Source: Sphingomonas taxi (GTDB taxonomy: Bacteria; Pseudomonadota; Alphaproteobacteria; Sphingomonadales; Sphingomonadaceae). From it: a stretch of DNA of 64,000 nt. Shown piece by piece: positions 1 to 8,297 of this stretch; the stretch's first letter is position 1; each line of letters begins with the position of its first letter. Below the pieces are notes generated by a model. It saw nothing but the letters and a program-made list of their open reading frames with translations. It had not been told where the DNA came from and ran no database searches. The position numbers and the translations under genes are program-made. The stretch lies in the NCBI GenBank assembly GCA_003240625.1, contig QFMX01000010.1:85720-149719 (forward strand). The letters run 5' to 3'.

Positions 1-283
1 CAGCCCTCGAAAACGGTGCGGCCAGCGAAAAAGTCCCGATCGTTCCGAGGCTTGCGAGCAGTGAACGGCGTGAAGTCATCGGTATTGGCCCCCATTTCAC
101 GTGATATCCCGACGGTATCGCGATGTGGCGTGGTCCGCCAGAGGCGTCACGCATTTGCAACATCTCGTCGTAAATGTTCCATAAAGGTATGGTATAGGTA
201 TTGACGGCATAAATTATATGATCAAGCATTTGGCCCACACGCCGGGCAAGCGACGTCGCGCAATCCGGGACAAGGGGTAGGGT

Positions 284-3200
284 ATGAACTTCAGTCATTC
301 GGTATCGAAGATAGCGCTAACCGGTTCGCTGATGCTGTGGGCATTGCCCGGCGCGGCGCAGGAGATGACGCCCGATCCCGTCACGCCGGCCCAGGCTGCT
401 GCGCCGACCCCCGCCGACGCCAAGGTCCAGGCCGATGCGACCACCGCGACGACCGCGGTCGGGCCGACCGACAGCGGGGCGAACGATTCGATCGTCGTCA
501 CCGGATCGCGCATCCAGCGGCCCAACACGACGTCGGCCGCGCCGATCACCTCGGTCACCGCGCAGGACATCCGCGCGCAGGCCGCGGTCAACGTCGAGGA
601 CGTGCTGAACCGCCTTCCGCAGGTCGCGCCGGACAGCCAGCAGACCTATAACGACTCCGACGGTCGCCAGCGTATCAAGCTGCGCAGCCTCGGGTTCGAG
701 CGCACTCTGGTGCTGATCGACGGCAAGCGCCTCGGCACGCAGAACGGCCAGGACGTCGGCATCATCCCGCCGTCGCTGCTCGAGCGGGTCGACGTGCTGA
801 CCGGCGGCGCGTCGTCGGTCTATGGATCGGACGCGGTCGCGGGCGTCGTCAACTTCGTCCTGAAGAAGGACTTCGAAGGCCTTCAGATCGACGGCAACTA
901 TAATTTCTACAACCACAACAACAAGGACACGGTCGTGTCGCCGCTGGCGCGCGCGGCCGGGTTCAGCAGCCCGCGTGGCCTGACCAACGACGGCGGCCGG
1001 GCGGACATCACGGTGACCGCGGGCAAGAAGCTGTTCGACGGCGCGCTGCGCATCAACGGCTTCGTCAACTACAAGCACACCGATCCGGTGTTGCTGTCTG
1101 AGCGCTCGAACTCGGGCTGCTATCTGACGCAGACGAGCCTGAACGCGCCACTGTCGTGCGGCCTGACCCCGAGCAGCTCGACCAGCGGCCTCATCACGCC
1201 GCAGACCGGCGCGAACGCCAACGCGCAGTACGTCAACAACCCCAATGGCACGCGCGAATTCGTGCCGTTCGGTCCGGGTGCCGGCAACGCGTCGAACTAT
1301 TTCAGCAACTATGCCTATCAGCGGCCGTCGGAGCGCGTGAACGCCGGCGGCTTCGTCAGCCTCGACATCGCGCCGGACGCCGAGCTGTATGCGTCGGGCA
1401 TCTGGTTCCGCGACAAGTCGTACAACAACTATCCGGCGATCGCGGGCGGCACCGTGAACGTCAACTGCAACAACCCGTTCCTGTCGGGATCGCAGGCGAC
1501 CGCGATCTGCGGCGATGCTGCCGGTACCGCCGCCACCGCGCCGATCGACCTGCGCTATCGTCTCGGCGAAGGCAACGATCAACCCGACACGTACCTGAAC
1601 ACCGGCGTCCGCCTGACCGGCGGCGTCCGTGGCAAGGTCGGCGATGCGTGGACCTATGACCTCGGCGGCGTCTATGCGCGCAACCATCAGGATTACACGC
1701 CGAGCTTCGTCAACGCGACCAACCTGCAGAATTCGATCACCGTCGGCGGCACGCGTACGTCGCCGACCTGCGCCACCACCACCGATGGCGCCTGCGTTCC
1801 CTTCGATGCGTTCAGCGCGGGCAACACCAACACCGCATTGATCGACTATCTGTACGACCAGGGCACCTCGACCACGACCGGCACGCTGTACGACGTGCAG
1901 GCCAACGTGACCGGCGATCTCGGCAAATACGGCGTCACGTCGCCATTCGCCGAACAGGGCGTCGCGATCGCGCTGGGCACGGAATATCGCAAGGATACGC
2001 TGAAATCGACCGCCGACAGCGTGTATCGCGCAGGGCTGGGCGGCACCGATACCTATCTGAAGCAGGACGTCTGGGAAGCCAATATCGAGGTGCAGGCACC
2101 GCTCGTCGAGCATAAGCGCTTCGTCGACCTGCTGCAGGTGAACGGCGGCTACCGCGTGTCGAAGTACAGCAGCAACCCGAGCACCTTCAACACCTGGAAG
2201 ATCGAGGGCATATACGCGCCGGTCAGCGACCTGACGTTCCGCGCGTCGTTCAACAAGGCGCAGCGCGCACCGACCGTGGTCGAGATCCGCCAGGCGACCA
2301 ACGTCGAGTTCGCCCGCGGCGGTTCGGGCACGATCAATGATTTCTGCGCCCCGACCGTCACCACCAACGCGAACGGCGGCGTCAGCTATGGCGCACCGAT
2401 CGCCTCTCGCGACGTCTGCCGTGCGACCGGCTTGTCCGACGCGCTGTACGGGAGCCCGACGCTGATCTGCCCGGGCGATGCTTCGACCGGGGCGACCGGG
2501 TGCACCGTGCGCTCGGGTGGCTTCACCGCCGATCCGGAAACCGCCTACACGCAGACCTACGGCCTGATCGTGAAGCCGCGGTTCGTGCGCGGGCTGGTCT
2601 TCTCGGTCGATCGCTACAAGATCAAGATCGACGACTCGCTCGGCTATAACGACTACAGCTATTACACCGATGGCTGTCAGCGTTCGAACGGCGACGCGTT
2701 CTTCTGCCAGGGCATCGTCCGCAATCCCGGCACCGGCACGCTGTATTCGCCGGCGTCGAGCAACCCGACCACCGGGTTCATTCGCCAGGGCACGACCAAC
2801 TTCTACAAGTCGATCGCGCGCGGCTATGATTTCCAGGCGCAGTACACGATGGATCTGGCCAGCATCGGGAAGGTCGACTGGAGCTTCAACGGGTCGCTGA
2901 CGACGTTCGCGGGTGGTCAGGATTCGCCGGTTCAGCCGCAGCGCAACTGCGCGGGCTATTACGGCAATGGTTGCGGCCAGCTGATCCCGAAATGGTCGCA
3001 TGGCCTGCGTGCGACCTATACGACGGTCGACAAGGGCTTCAGCGCGTCGTTCAACTGGCGCTATGTCGGTTCGCTGACCAACGCGGACAATTCGGGTGAT
3101 CCGGCGATCGGCGGCACGCCCGAGCGTGAGCGGACGAGCTACTACCACGTCTCGCCGCAGAGCTATTTCGATCTCGCGCTCAATTTCGCGATCGCCAAGC

Positions 3201-3358
3201 AGTTCTCGCTGCGCCTGATCGCGAACAACCTGTTCGACAAGACCCCGCCGATCGTTCCGGACTCGTACAACGTCGCGCTCGCGCGGACCAACACGATCCC
3301 GCAGCGCTACGACTCGCTCGGCCGGAACCTCGCGATCGGCACGACGATCAGGTTCTAA
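284..3358 (+). CDS. TonB-dependent outer-membrane receptor
   Basis: Outer-membrane active-transport receptor of 1024 aa. Residues 1-26 look like a signal peptide ending GAAQ. A TonB-box-like DSIVVTGSRI lies at about residues 68-77, followed by a plug domain (about 80-200, with LIDGKRLG and GGASSVYGSDAVAGVVNF) and a long beta-barrel. The protein ends in the aromatic residue typical of barrel proteins (TIRF). The start has a purine-rich AAGGGGTAGGG just upstream. It stands alone, with a good intrinsic terminator after the stop, so context does not indicate the substrate. The asparagine/glycine-rich loops match the large oar/iron/carbohydrate-type receptors abundant in sphingomonads. Family call is secure; the ligand is unknown. 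Confidence 0.95.
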   Translation: MNFSHSVSKIALTGSLMLWALPGAAQEMTPDPVTPAQAAAPTPADAKVQADATTATTAVGPTDSGANDSIVVTGSRIQRPNTTSAAPITSVTAQDIRAQAAVNVEDVLNRLPQVAPDSQQTYNDSDGRQRIKLRSLGFERTLVLIDGKRLGTQNGQDVGIIPPSLLERVDVLTGGASSVYGSDAVAGVVNFVLKKDFEGLQIDGNYNFYNHNNKDTVVSPLARAAGFSSPRGLTNDGGRADITVTAGKKLFDGALRINGFVNYKHTDPVLLSERSNSGCYLTQTSLNAPLSCGLTPSSSTSGLITPQTGANANAQYVNNPNGTREFVPFGPGAGNASNYFSNYAYQRPSERVNAGGFVSLDIAPDAELYASGIWFRDKSYNNYPAIAGGTVNVNCNNPFLSGSQATAICGDAAGTAATAPIDLRYRLGEGNDQPDTYLNTGVRLTGGVRGKVGDAWTYDLGGVYARNHQDYTPSFVNATNLQNSITVGGTRTSPTCATTTDGACVPFDAFSAGNTNTALIDYLYDQGTSTTTGTLYDVQANVTGDLGKYGVTSPFAEQGVAIALGTEYRKDTLKSTADSVYRAGLGGTDTYLKQDVWEANIEVQAPLVEHKRFVDLLQVNGGYRVSKYSSNPSTFNTWKIEGIYAPVSDLTFRASFNKAQRAPTVVEIRQATNVEFARGGSGTINDFCAPTVTTNANGGVSYGAPIASRDVCRATGLSDALYGSPTLICPGDASTGATGCTVRSGGFTADPETAYTQTYGLIVKPRFVRGLVFSVDRYKIKIDDSLGYNDYSYYTDGCQRSNGDAFFCQGIVRNPGTGTLYSPASSNPTTGFIRQGTTNFYKSIARGYDFQAQYTMDLASIGKVDWSFNGSLTTFAGGQDSPVQPQRNCAGYYGNGCGQLIPKWSHGLRATYTTVDKGFSASFNWRYVGSLTNADNSGDPAIGGTPERERTSYYHVSPQSYFDLALNFAIAKQFSLRLIANNLFDKTPPIVPDSYNVALARTNTIPQRYDSLGRNLAIGTTIRF

Positions 3359-3385
3359 AGGTTTTCCTCTCTCTCCCCCCGACTG

Positions 3386-3415
3386 GGGCCCGCCAGCGAG
3401 GCGGGCCCTTTTTTT
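3386..3415 (+). terminator. Intrinsic terminator of the TonB receptor gene
   Basis: Perfect 9-bp GC stem (GGGCCCGCC / GGCGGGCCC) with a 5-nt loop, followed by seven T residues, 27 bp after the receptor stop. It also lies just beyond the stop of the convergent helicase gene, but the T tract serves the plus strand. Confidence 0.9.
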
Positions 3416-3434
3416 GTCGAGCGAGCAGGGACGT

Positions 3435-5738
3435 CTACGGGTTGATCGTGACGAAGCTGTCCATCACGCGCTTGCGACCGGATGTCTCGAAGTCGATCTC
3501 CAGCTTGTTGCCTTCGATCTCCGCGATCGCGCCGTAGCCGAACTTCTGGTGGAACACGCGCATGCCGAGCGACAGGTCGTCGCGACCCTTGTTGCCGAGA
3601 CTGATCGCGCTGGACCGGCTCTCGACGACGCGGGCGGGTTTGGCGTTGAAGGTGCTGCCGGTACCGGCGGCGCTTCCCGACGCGCGCTGCCAGCCGGGAC
3701 CGCGGCCGGTGCCGCGGGCGACGTCGGCGAAGGGATCGGCGCGGTCGGACCAGTTGGCCTGCCATAGGCTGGCGCCGCCCGACATCGTGGTTTCGGTGTC
3801 GATATGCTCGGCGGGGAGTTCGGCGACGAAGCGCGAGGGGATCGACGAATTCCACTGGCCGTAGATGCGGCGGTTGGCGGCGTGGAGGATCACCGCGAGG
3901 CGACGTGCGCGCGTGATCGCGACATAGGCGAGGCGGCGTTCCTCCTCGAGGCTCTTCACACCGCCTTCGTCGAGCGAGCGTTGCGACGGGAACAGCCCTT
4001 CTTCCCAGCCAACCAGGAATACCGTGTCGTATTCGAGGCCCTTCGCCGCGTGGATGGTCATGATCGTGACCTGCGGATCCTGCGCGCCGCCCTCGTTGTC
4101 CATCACCAGCGAGACGTGCTCTAGGAACGCGCCGAGCGAGTCGTATTCCTCCATCGCGCGGACGAGTTCGCTGAGGTTTTCGAGGCGGCCGGTGGCCTCG
4201 ACCGACTTTTCGGCCTGGTACATCGCGGTGTAGCCGCTCTCGTCGAGCAATTGCCGCGCGAGTTCGGCGTGGGGCAGGCTGGTCGCCATGTCGCGCCAGC
4301 GGGCGATGTCGCCGACCAGGCGGCCGAGCGACTTCTTGGCGGCTCCCGTCAGTTCGTCGGTGTCGAGGATGCGGGCGGCGGCGGTGGTCAGCGGCGTGCC
4401 GGTGGCGCGGGCGAGCTGGTGAATACGCGCGACCGCCTTGTCGCCGAGGCCGCGCTTGGGGACGTTGACGATGCGTTCGAAGGCGAGGTCGTCCGCCGGC
4501 TGGTTGACCACGCGGAGATAGGCCAGCGCATCGCGGATTTCGGCGCGTTCGTAGAAGCGGAAGCCGCCGACGATCTTGTACGGCATGCCGATCGCGATGA
4601 AGCGGTCCTCGAACTCGCGCGTCTGGTGCTGCGCGCGGACCAGGATCGCGACTTCGTCCAAGGATTTGCCCGTGCGGCGGACGCTGTCGATCTCCTCGCC
4701 GACGCGGCGCGCTTCCTCGGGGCCATCCCAGACGCCGATGACCTTGACCTTTTCGCCAACGTCGCGCTCGGTCCACAGCTGCTTGCCCAGCCGCCCGCCG
4801 TTGTTGGCGATCACGCCCGATGCGGCGCCGAGGATGTGCGGCGTGCTGCGGTAATTCTGTTCGAGGCGGATGACCTTGGCGCCCGGAAAATCGCGCTCGA
4901 ACTTCAGGATGTTTTCGACCTGAGCACCGCGCCAAGAATAGATCGACTGGTCGTCGTCGCCGACGCAGGCGATGTTTTTGCGCTCCTGCGCGAGCAGCCG
5001 CAGCCAGAGATATTGCGACGAGTTGGTGTCCTGATACTCGTCGACCATGATGTATTTGAAGCGCTGTTGATACTGGGCGAGCACGTCACGGTGCGTCTTC
5101 AGGATCACCAGCATGTGGAGCAGCAGGTCGCCGAAATCGCAGGCGTTGAGCGCGATCAGCCGGGTCTGGTATTGCTGGTACAGCTCGCCGCCGCGACCGT
5201 TGGCGTAGCGCTCAGACTCGCCCGCATCGATGTCGGCGGGGACGAGGCCCTTGTTCTTCCACTGGTCGATCAGCCCAGCGAGGCTGCGCGTCGGAAAGCG
5301 CTTCTCGTCGATGTCGGCGGCCAGGATCAGCTGCTTGAGCAACCGCAACTGGTCGTCGGTATCGAGAATGGTGAAGTTCGATTGCAGCCCGACGAGTTCG
5401 GCATGGCGGCGCAGCATCTTGGCGGCGATCGCGTGGAACGTGCCGAGCCACGGCATCCCCTCGACCGCATCGCCGACCAGCCGCCCAACCCGCTCGCGCA
5501 TCTCGCGCGCGGCCTTGTTGGTGAAGGTGACGCTGAGGATCTCCGAGGGCCACGCTTTCCTGGTGAAGATCAGGTGCGCGAGCCGGGCAGTCAGCGCCGC
5601 GGTCTTGCCGGTACCCGCGCCGGCGATGATCAGGACGGGGCCGTCGGTGGTCAGCACCGCCTCGCGCTGCGGCGGATTGAGACCGCGGAGATAGGGAGGC
5701 TCGGCTTGCGGCGCGGACGTTTGGGCGATCTGGTTCAC
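3435..5738 (-). CDS. uvrD: UvrD/PcrA-type superfamily 1 DNA helicase
   Basis: ATP-dependent 3'-5' helicase for nucleotide-excision/mismatch repair and replication-conflict resolution. Visible SF1A motifs: Q-motif region (LNPPQREAV, about residues 20-28), Walker A AGAGTGKT (39-46), Walker B VDEYQDTN (about 230), GDDDQSIYSWRGA (motif III region), and QNYRST further on. The C-terminal region carries the short tail typical of PcrA-like proteins. The frame stays open far upstream, but homology begins just before PPYLRGLNPPQ, so I chose the GTG at 5738 (767 aa). A TTG at 5774 is an alternative, and neither has a convincing Shine-Dalgarno. Divergent from the retropepsin-like gene across about 100 bp. 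uvrD versus pcrA naming is a convention here. Confidence 0.93.
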   Translation of the reverse strand: MNQIAQTSAPQAEPPYLRGLNPPQREAVLTTDGPVLIIAGAGTGKTAALTARLAHLIFTRKAWPSEILSVTFTNKAAREMRERVGRLVGDAVEGMPWLGTFHAIAAKMLRRHAELVGLQSNFTILDTDDQLRLLKQLILAADIDEKRFPTRSLAGLIDQWKNKGLVPADIDAGESERYANGRGGELYQQYQTRLIALNACDFGDLLLHMLVILKTHRDVLAQYQQRFKYIMVDEYQDTNSSQYLWLRLLAQERKNIACVGDDDQSIYSWRGAQVENILKFERDFPGAKVIRLEQNYRSTPHILGAASGVIANNGGRLGKQLWTERDVGEKVKVIGVWDGPEEARRVGEEIDSVRRTGKSLDEVAILVRAQHQTREFEDRFIAIGMPYKIVGGFRFYERAEIRDALAYLRVVNQPADDLAFERIVNVPKRGLGDKAVARIHQLARATGTPLTTAAARILDTDELTGAAKKSLGRLVGDIARWRDMATSLPHAELARQLLDESGYTAMYQAEKSVEATGRLENLSELVRAMEEYDSLGAFLEHVSLVMDNEGGAQDPQVTIMTIHAAKGLEYDTVFLVGWEEGLFPSQRSLDEGGVKSLEEERRLAYVAITRARRLAVILHAANRRIYGQWNSSIPSRFVAELPAEHIDTETTMSGGASLWQANWSDRADPFADVARGTGRGPGWQRASGSAAGTGSTFNAKPARVVESRSSAISLGNKGRDDLSLGMRVFHQKFGYGAIAEIEGNKLEIDFETSGRKRVMDSFVTINP

Positions 5739-5838
5739 CGGTGAACAGGTAGGGAACGGCGGCCGATCGGGCAAGCACTTGGTCTTGTCGGTGCGCCGGC
5801 ATGCGATAGGGTGGTGGTGCGTGCCAGGGAGATACCGG

Positions 5839-7026
5839 ATGGATCGACGTGACGTGATTCGGTGGCTGGCGGTGGCTGGCGGAGGCATTGCGATCGACAC
5901 GATCGGCGTGGCGCGCGCGATCGCGGCCGAGCCCGGGCGCGTGCTGGTCAGCAAAATCGAACTTGCCGGCAGTCGCGTCGTGATGGCGGTGATGATCGGC
6001 GATGCTGGACCGTATCTGTTTGCGATCGACACTGGTGGCTTTCTCAGCCTGATCGACAACGATCTCGCGAAATCCCTCAAGCTGACCCCGACGGGCATGA
6101 CCCGAGCTTCGGGCGTGGGCGGGCGGACGACCGTGCCCGTCTACCTCGCGCGCGACATCGTGTTCGGCGGGGGCGTTCGGCAGAACGCGGTCGCTTTCGC
6201 CGGCGTGGACGGTTTCGGTTTCGGCAGCGACGTGAAAGGAATGCTCGCCGCCGGGATACTGACCACGATGGACAGCGACCTCGACATCGAGGTCGGCGAG
6301 TGGCGGACCTATCCCGACGGGCACCCGCCGCGCACCGGCTATTACCGGATCGAATCCGCGATCAGCGACGTCGCGTCGGGTAGCGGACCGGGTGCCGGAT
6401 CGCGGCATCTGTACGGGAGCGCTACGGTCGGGGGCAGGGGGCTGCGGTTTCTGCTCGATACGGGGGCGCCGGGCGGATTGTCGCTGGACCAGCCGACCGC
6501 GCGCGCGCTGGGGTTGTGGAACGACACGCAGCCTTATGCGCCGGTGCGGCCGCGCGGGATCGGCGGGCAGGCCGGGATAGCCAGGATCGTGCGTGCCGCG
6601 GGCTTCACGTTCGGCGGGGCGCAGTTCGATCGCCCGTTGGTGATGCTCCGTGGCGAGGGAGACACACGGCCACGGATCAACGGCATTATCGGGTTGCAGG
6701 TGCTACGGCAGTTCAACCTGTCCACCGATGTGCGGGCGCGGGCGCTGTGGGTCAAACGGCACACCACCGCCGACGTTTCGGAAGAGCGCTATGGGATGTC
6801 GGGGCTGTGGATCGACCGGAAAGGCGAAAGCATGACCGTGGCCGCGGTCGGCACGGGCAGCCCGGCTGCTGCTGCGGACGTCAAGATCGGCGATCGGATC
6901 GTCGGCGAACCGTTCCCCGCGGTGATCCGCAAGATCAGCGGCGCGCCGGGTACGCCAGTGACGCTGTCGGTCGAGCGGGATGGCATGGCGTCGGATCGGA
7001 CGTTCGTCCTCAAGCCGTTTCTGTAA
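5839..7026 (+). CDS. Retropepsin-like aspartyl protease with C-terminal PDZ domain
   Basis: 395-aa predicted exported protein. The N-terminus DRRDVIRWLAVAGGG followed by a hydrophobic stretch resembles a Tat-like or Sec signal. Two DTG motifs occur, FAIDTGGFLSLID (about residue 64) and FLLDTGAPGG (about residue 207), as in bacterial proteins with two retropepsin-like domains. The last 70 residues look like a PDZ domain (GSPAAAADVKIGDRIVG). A Shine-Dalgarno GGGAG lies about 9 bp before the ATG at 5839; an ATG 60 bp further upstream is in frame but has no such support. Substrate and physiological role are unknown. Confidence 0.82.
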   Translation: MDRRDVIRWLAVAGGGIAIDTIGVARAIAAEPGRVLVSKIELAGSRVVMAVMIGDAGPYLFAIDTGGFLSLIDNDLAKSLKLTPTGMTRASGVGGRTTVPVYLARDIVFGGGVRQNAVAFAGVDGFGFGSDVKGMLAAGILTTMDSDLDIEVGEWRTYPDGHPPRTGYYRIESAISDVASGSGPGAGSRHLYGSATVGGRGLRFLLDTGAPGGLSLDQPTARALGLWNDTQPYAPVRPRGIGGQAGIARIVRAAGFTFGGAQFDRPLVMLRGEGDTRPRINGIIGLQVLRQFNLSTDVRARALWVKRHTTADVSEERYGMSGLWIDRKGESMTVAAVGTGSPAAAADVKIGDRIVGEPFPAVIRKISGAPGTPVTLSVERDGMASDRTFVLKPFL

Positions 7027-7083
7027 GATGAGGATTGCCGTCGGCAGGGCCTTGCCGAGCAGACAGGGACTAGGGGACTGGTC

Positions 7084-7488
7084 ATGACGACGAAAATGAC
7101 GGGGCGGTGCCATTGCGGCGCGATCCACTACGAAACCCAGGGCGAGCTCGAGCATCATGCGCTGTGTCATTGCAGAGATTGAAGGAGGAACGCGGGGGCG
7201 CCGATGGTCGGCTGGATCGCGTTCAAGACGGAGCAGGTAAAGATTTCGGGCGATCCGGTGACGTACGAATCGTCCGCATCTGGCCGGCGGCAGTTCTGCG
7301 GGCGGTGCGGGACGGGGTTGTTCTATGCCAACGCCGAATTTTTGCCGGGGATCATCGATGTGCAGTCGTGCACGCTCGACGATCCCGAAGCTGTGACGCC
7401 GAGTGCGCATATCCAGGTGGCCGATCGCCTGTCCTGGATGGCGGACGTGGCCGCATTGCCTGCGTTCGAGCGGTATCCGGGAATGTGA
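7084..7488 (+). pseudogene. GFA/CENP-V family zinc protein interrupted by in-frame TGA
   Basis: Reading from ATG 7084 gives a GFA-family protein (glutathione-dependent formaldehyde-activating enzyme fold, zinc-binding): GRCHCGAIHYE at the start, then ALCHCRD. Codon 33 is TGA (7180-7182), after which the same frame continues as RRNAGAPMVGW and runs to 7488 with a second zinc motif, CGRCGTGLFYAN. In the family the interrupted motif reads HCxxCRR, so the TGA stands exactly where the second cysteine belongs. Apart from that codon, the 134-codon frame looks intact. It may be a recent nonsense mutation, a sequencing error, or UGA recoding. AGGAGG follows the TGA directly, with ATG 7204 downstream, so the C-terminal 94 codons could be translated separately. 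Product activity is unknown. Confidence 0.8.
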
Positions 7489-7714
7489 CATCGGGCCGTT
7501 CGCGCGGCGCTTGCGACTATGTGCGGCGAATGGTGGTGGCAGCACCAAACCGTCGCGAAAGCGTCGCGTGGGCGTCATGAAGCGCGTCTAGGGAGTGCGC
7601 AGCGACGAGGTTCGTCGTCGGAGGTGCCGCATCCAGAAAGGCGTCCCGACGCACTGGCGCCGTCGCCCGCAGGCCGAGGCCCGCGGACCGCAGGACCAAT
7701 CGAGGAACATCATC

Positions 7715-8044
7715 ATGAAGCTTTTCATCAGCGTCGCTTCGGCGGCGATCGTCGGCGCGTGCCTGTTCTCGGCGGGCGCATCGGCCAGTCCCGCGCGTGA
7801 GCCGGTGTCGGTGCGTGTGTCGCGTGCCGGGCTCGACCTGACCAGCGATGCGGGGCGGATCGCGTTCCAGCGTCGGCTGCGCTCGGCGATCGCCAGCGCC
7901 TGCCAGCCGCGTACCGGTGGCCTCGACGCGCTCGCCGATTCGCGGCAGTGCCGTCAGGAAATGACCGCGGATGCGAGCGTGAAGCTGGCCGCGTTGCTCG
8001 GGCGGAGCGGGACGCAACTCGCCAGCATCGGTGCGGCTCGGTGA
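7715..8044 (+). CDS. UrcA family protein
   Basis: 109-aa small secreted protein with an N-terminal signal peptide (about 1-25, ending ASAS). The body matches the UrcA family pattern: alternating beta residues followed by DLTSDAGRIAFQRRLRSAI and a conserved cysteine (about residue 67), with a second Cys near residue 85. UrcA proteins are widespread in sphingomonads and Caulobacter, often in several copies, and have no established biochemical function; a periplasmic location follows from the signal. The ATG is preceded by GAGGAA at a suitable distance. It stands alone, with a palindromic repeat just downstream. Confidence 0.8.
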   Translation: MKLFISVASAAIVGACLFSAGASASPAREPVSVRVSRAGLDLTSDAGRIAFQRRLRSAIASACQPRTGGLDALADSRQCRQEMTADASVKLAALLGRSGTQLASIGAAR

Positions 8045-8082
8045 ACTAGCGCGCTGATCGGGGAAGAACGTCGGTTCTCATT

Positions 8083-8208
8083 GATCCTCCCCTGAAAGGG
8101 GGAGGTGTCTGGCGTATGCCAGACGGAGGGGGAGGTAAGCGACATGTTGGTTGCGTGTCCTCCCCCTCCGTCACCTTCGGTGCCACCTCCCGCTGGCGGG
8201 GGAGGATC
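8083..8208. repeat. Type 1 GC-rich palindromic element, copy A
   Basis: About 126-bp element with outer inverted arms (GATCCTCC... / ...GGAGGATC). Each arm is itself a short CCTCCCC/GGGGAGG hairpin. Inner inverted repeats are ACGGAGGGGGAGG / CCTCCCCCTCCGT and CACCTTCGGTG. Further copies lie near 9979, 15327 (decayed), 48106 (inside nadE), 50390 and 56785. It sits between the UrcA gene and the Pho box of the phosphate transporter. Confidence 0.9.
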
Positions 8209-8255
8209 GTAAAAGGCGGCTCCCAAATCAGGCCGAGCCATCGCTTGATCTGCAT

Positions 8256-8273
8256 CTGTCATAAGATTGTCAT
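8256..8273 (+). promoter_or_regulatory. Pho box (PhoB operator) upstream of PiT transporter
   Basis: CTGTCAT AAGA TTGTCAT: two 7-bp half-sites repeating every 11 bp, matching the PhoB box consensus (CTGTCAT-N4-CTGTCAT) at 13 of 14 half-site positions. It ends 24 bp before the transporter ATG, where it would replace the -35 element of a PhoB-activated promoter. Confidence 0.8.
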
Positions 8274-8297
8274 CGTAAGGGCCGACTGCACATTCCC

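Noticed and set aside
201..230. TTGACG ... TATATG as a promoter for the first TonB receptor
   Set aside because: The spacing is only 8 bp, too short for sigma-70; no better pair was found in the leader.
317..3148. Long open frame antisense to the first TonB receptor
   Set aside because: Its translation is Arg/Ala/Val/Asp-rich with no domain. Such long antisense frames are a by-product of high-GC codon bias and recur opposite most large genes here (e.g. 8328-9953, 18015-20621, 41266-43086, 61576-63711).
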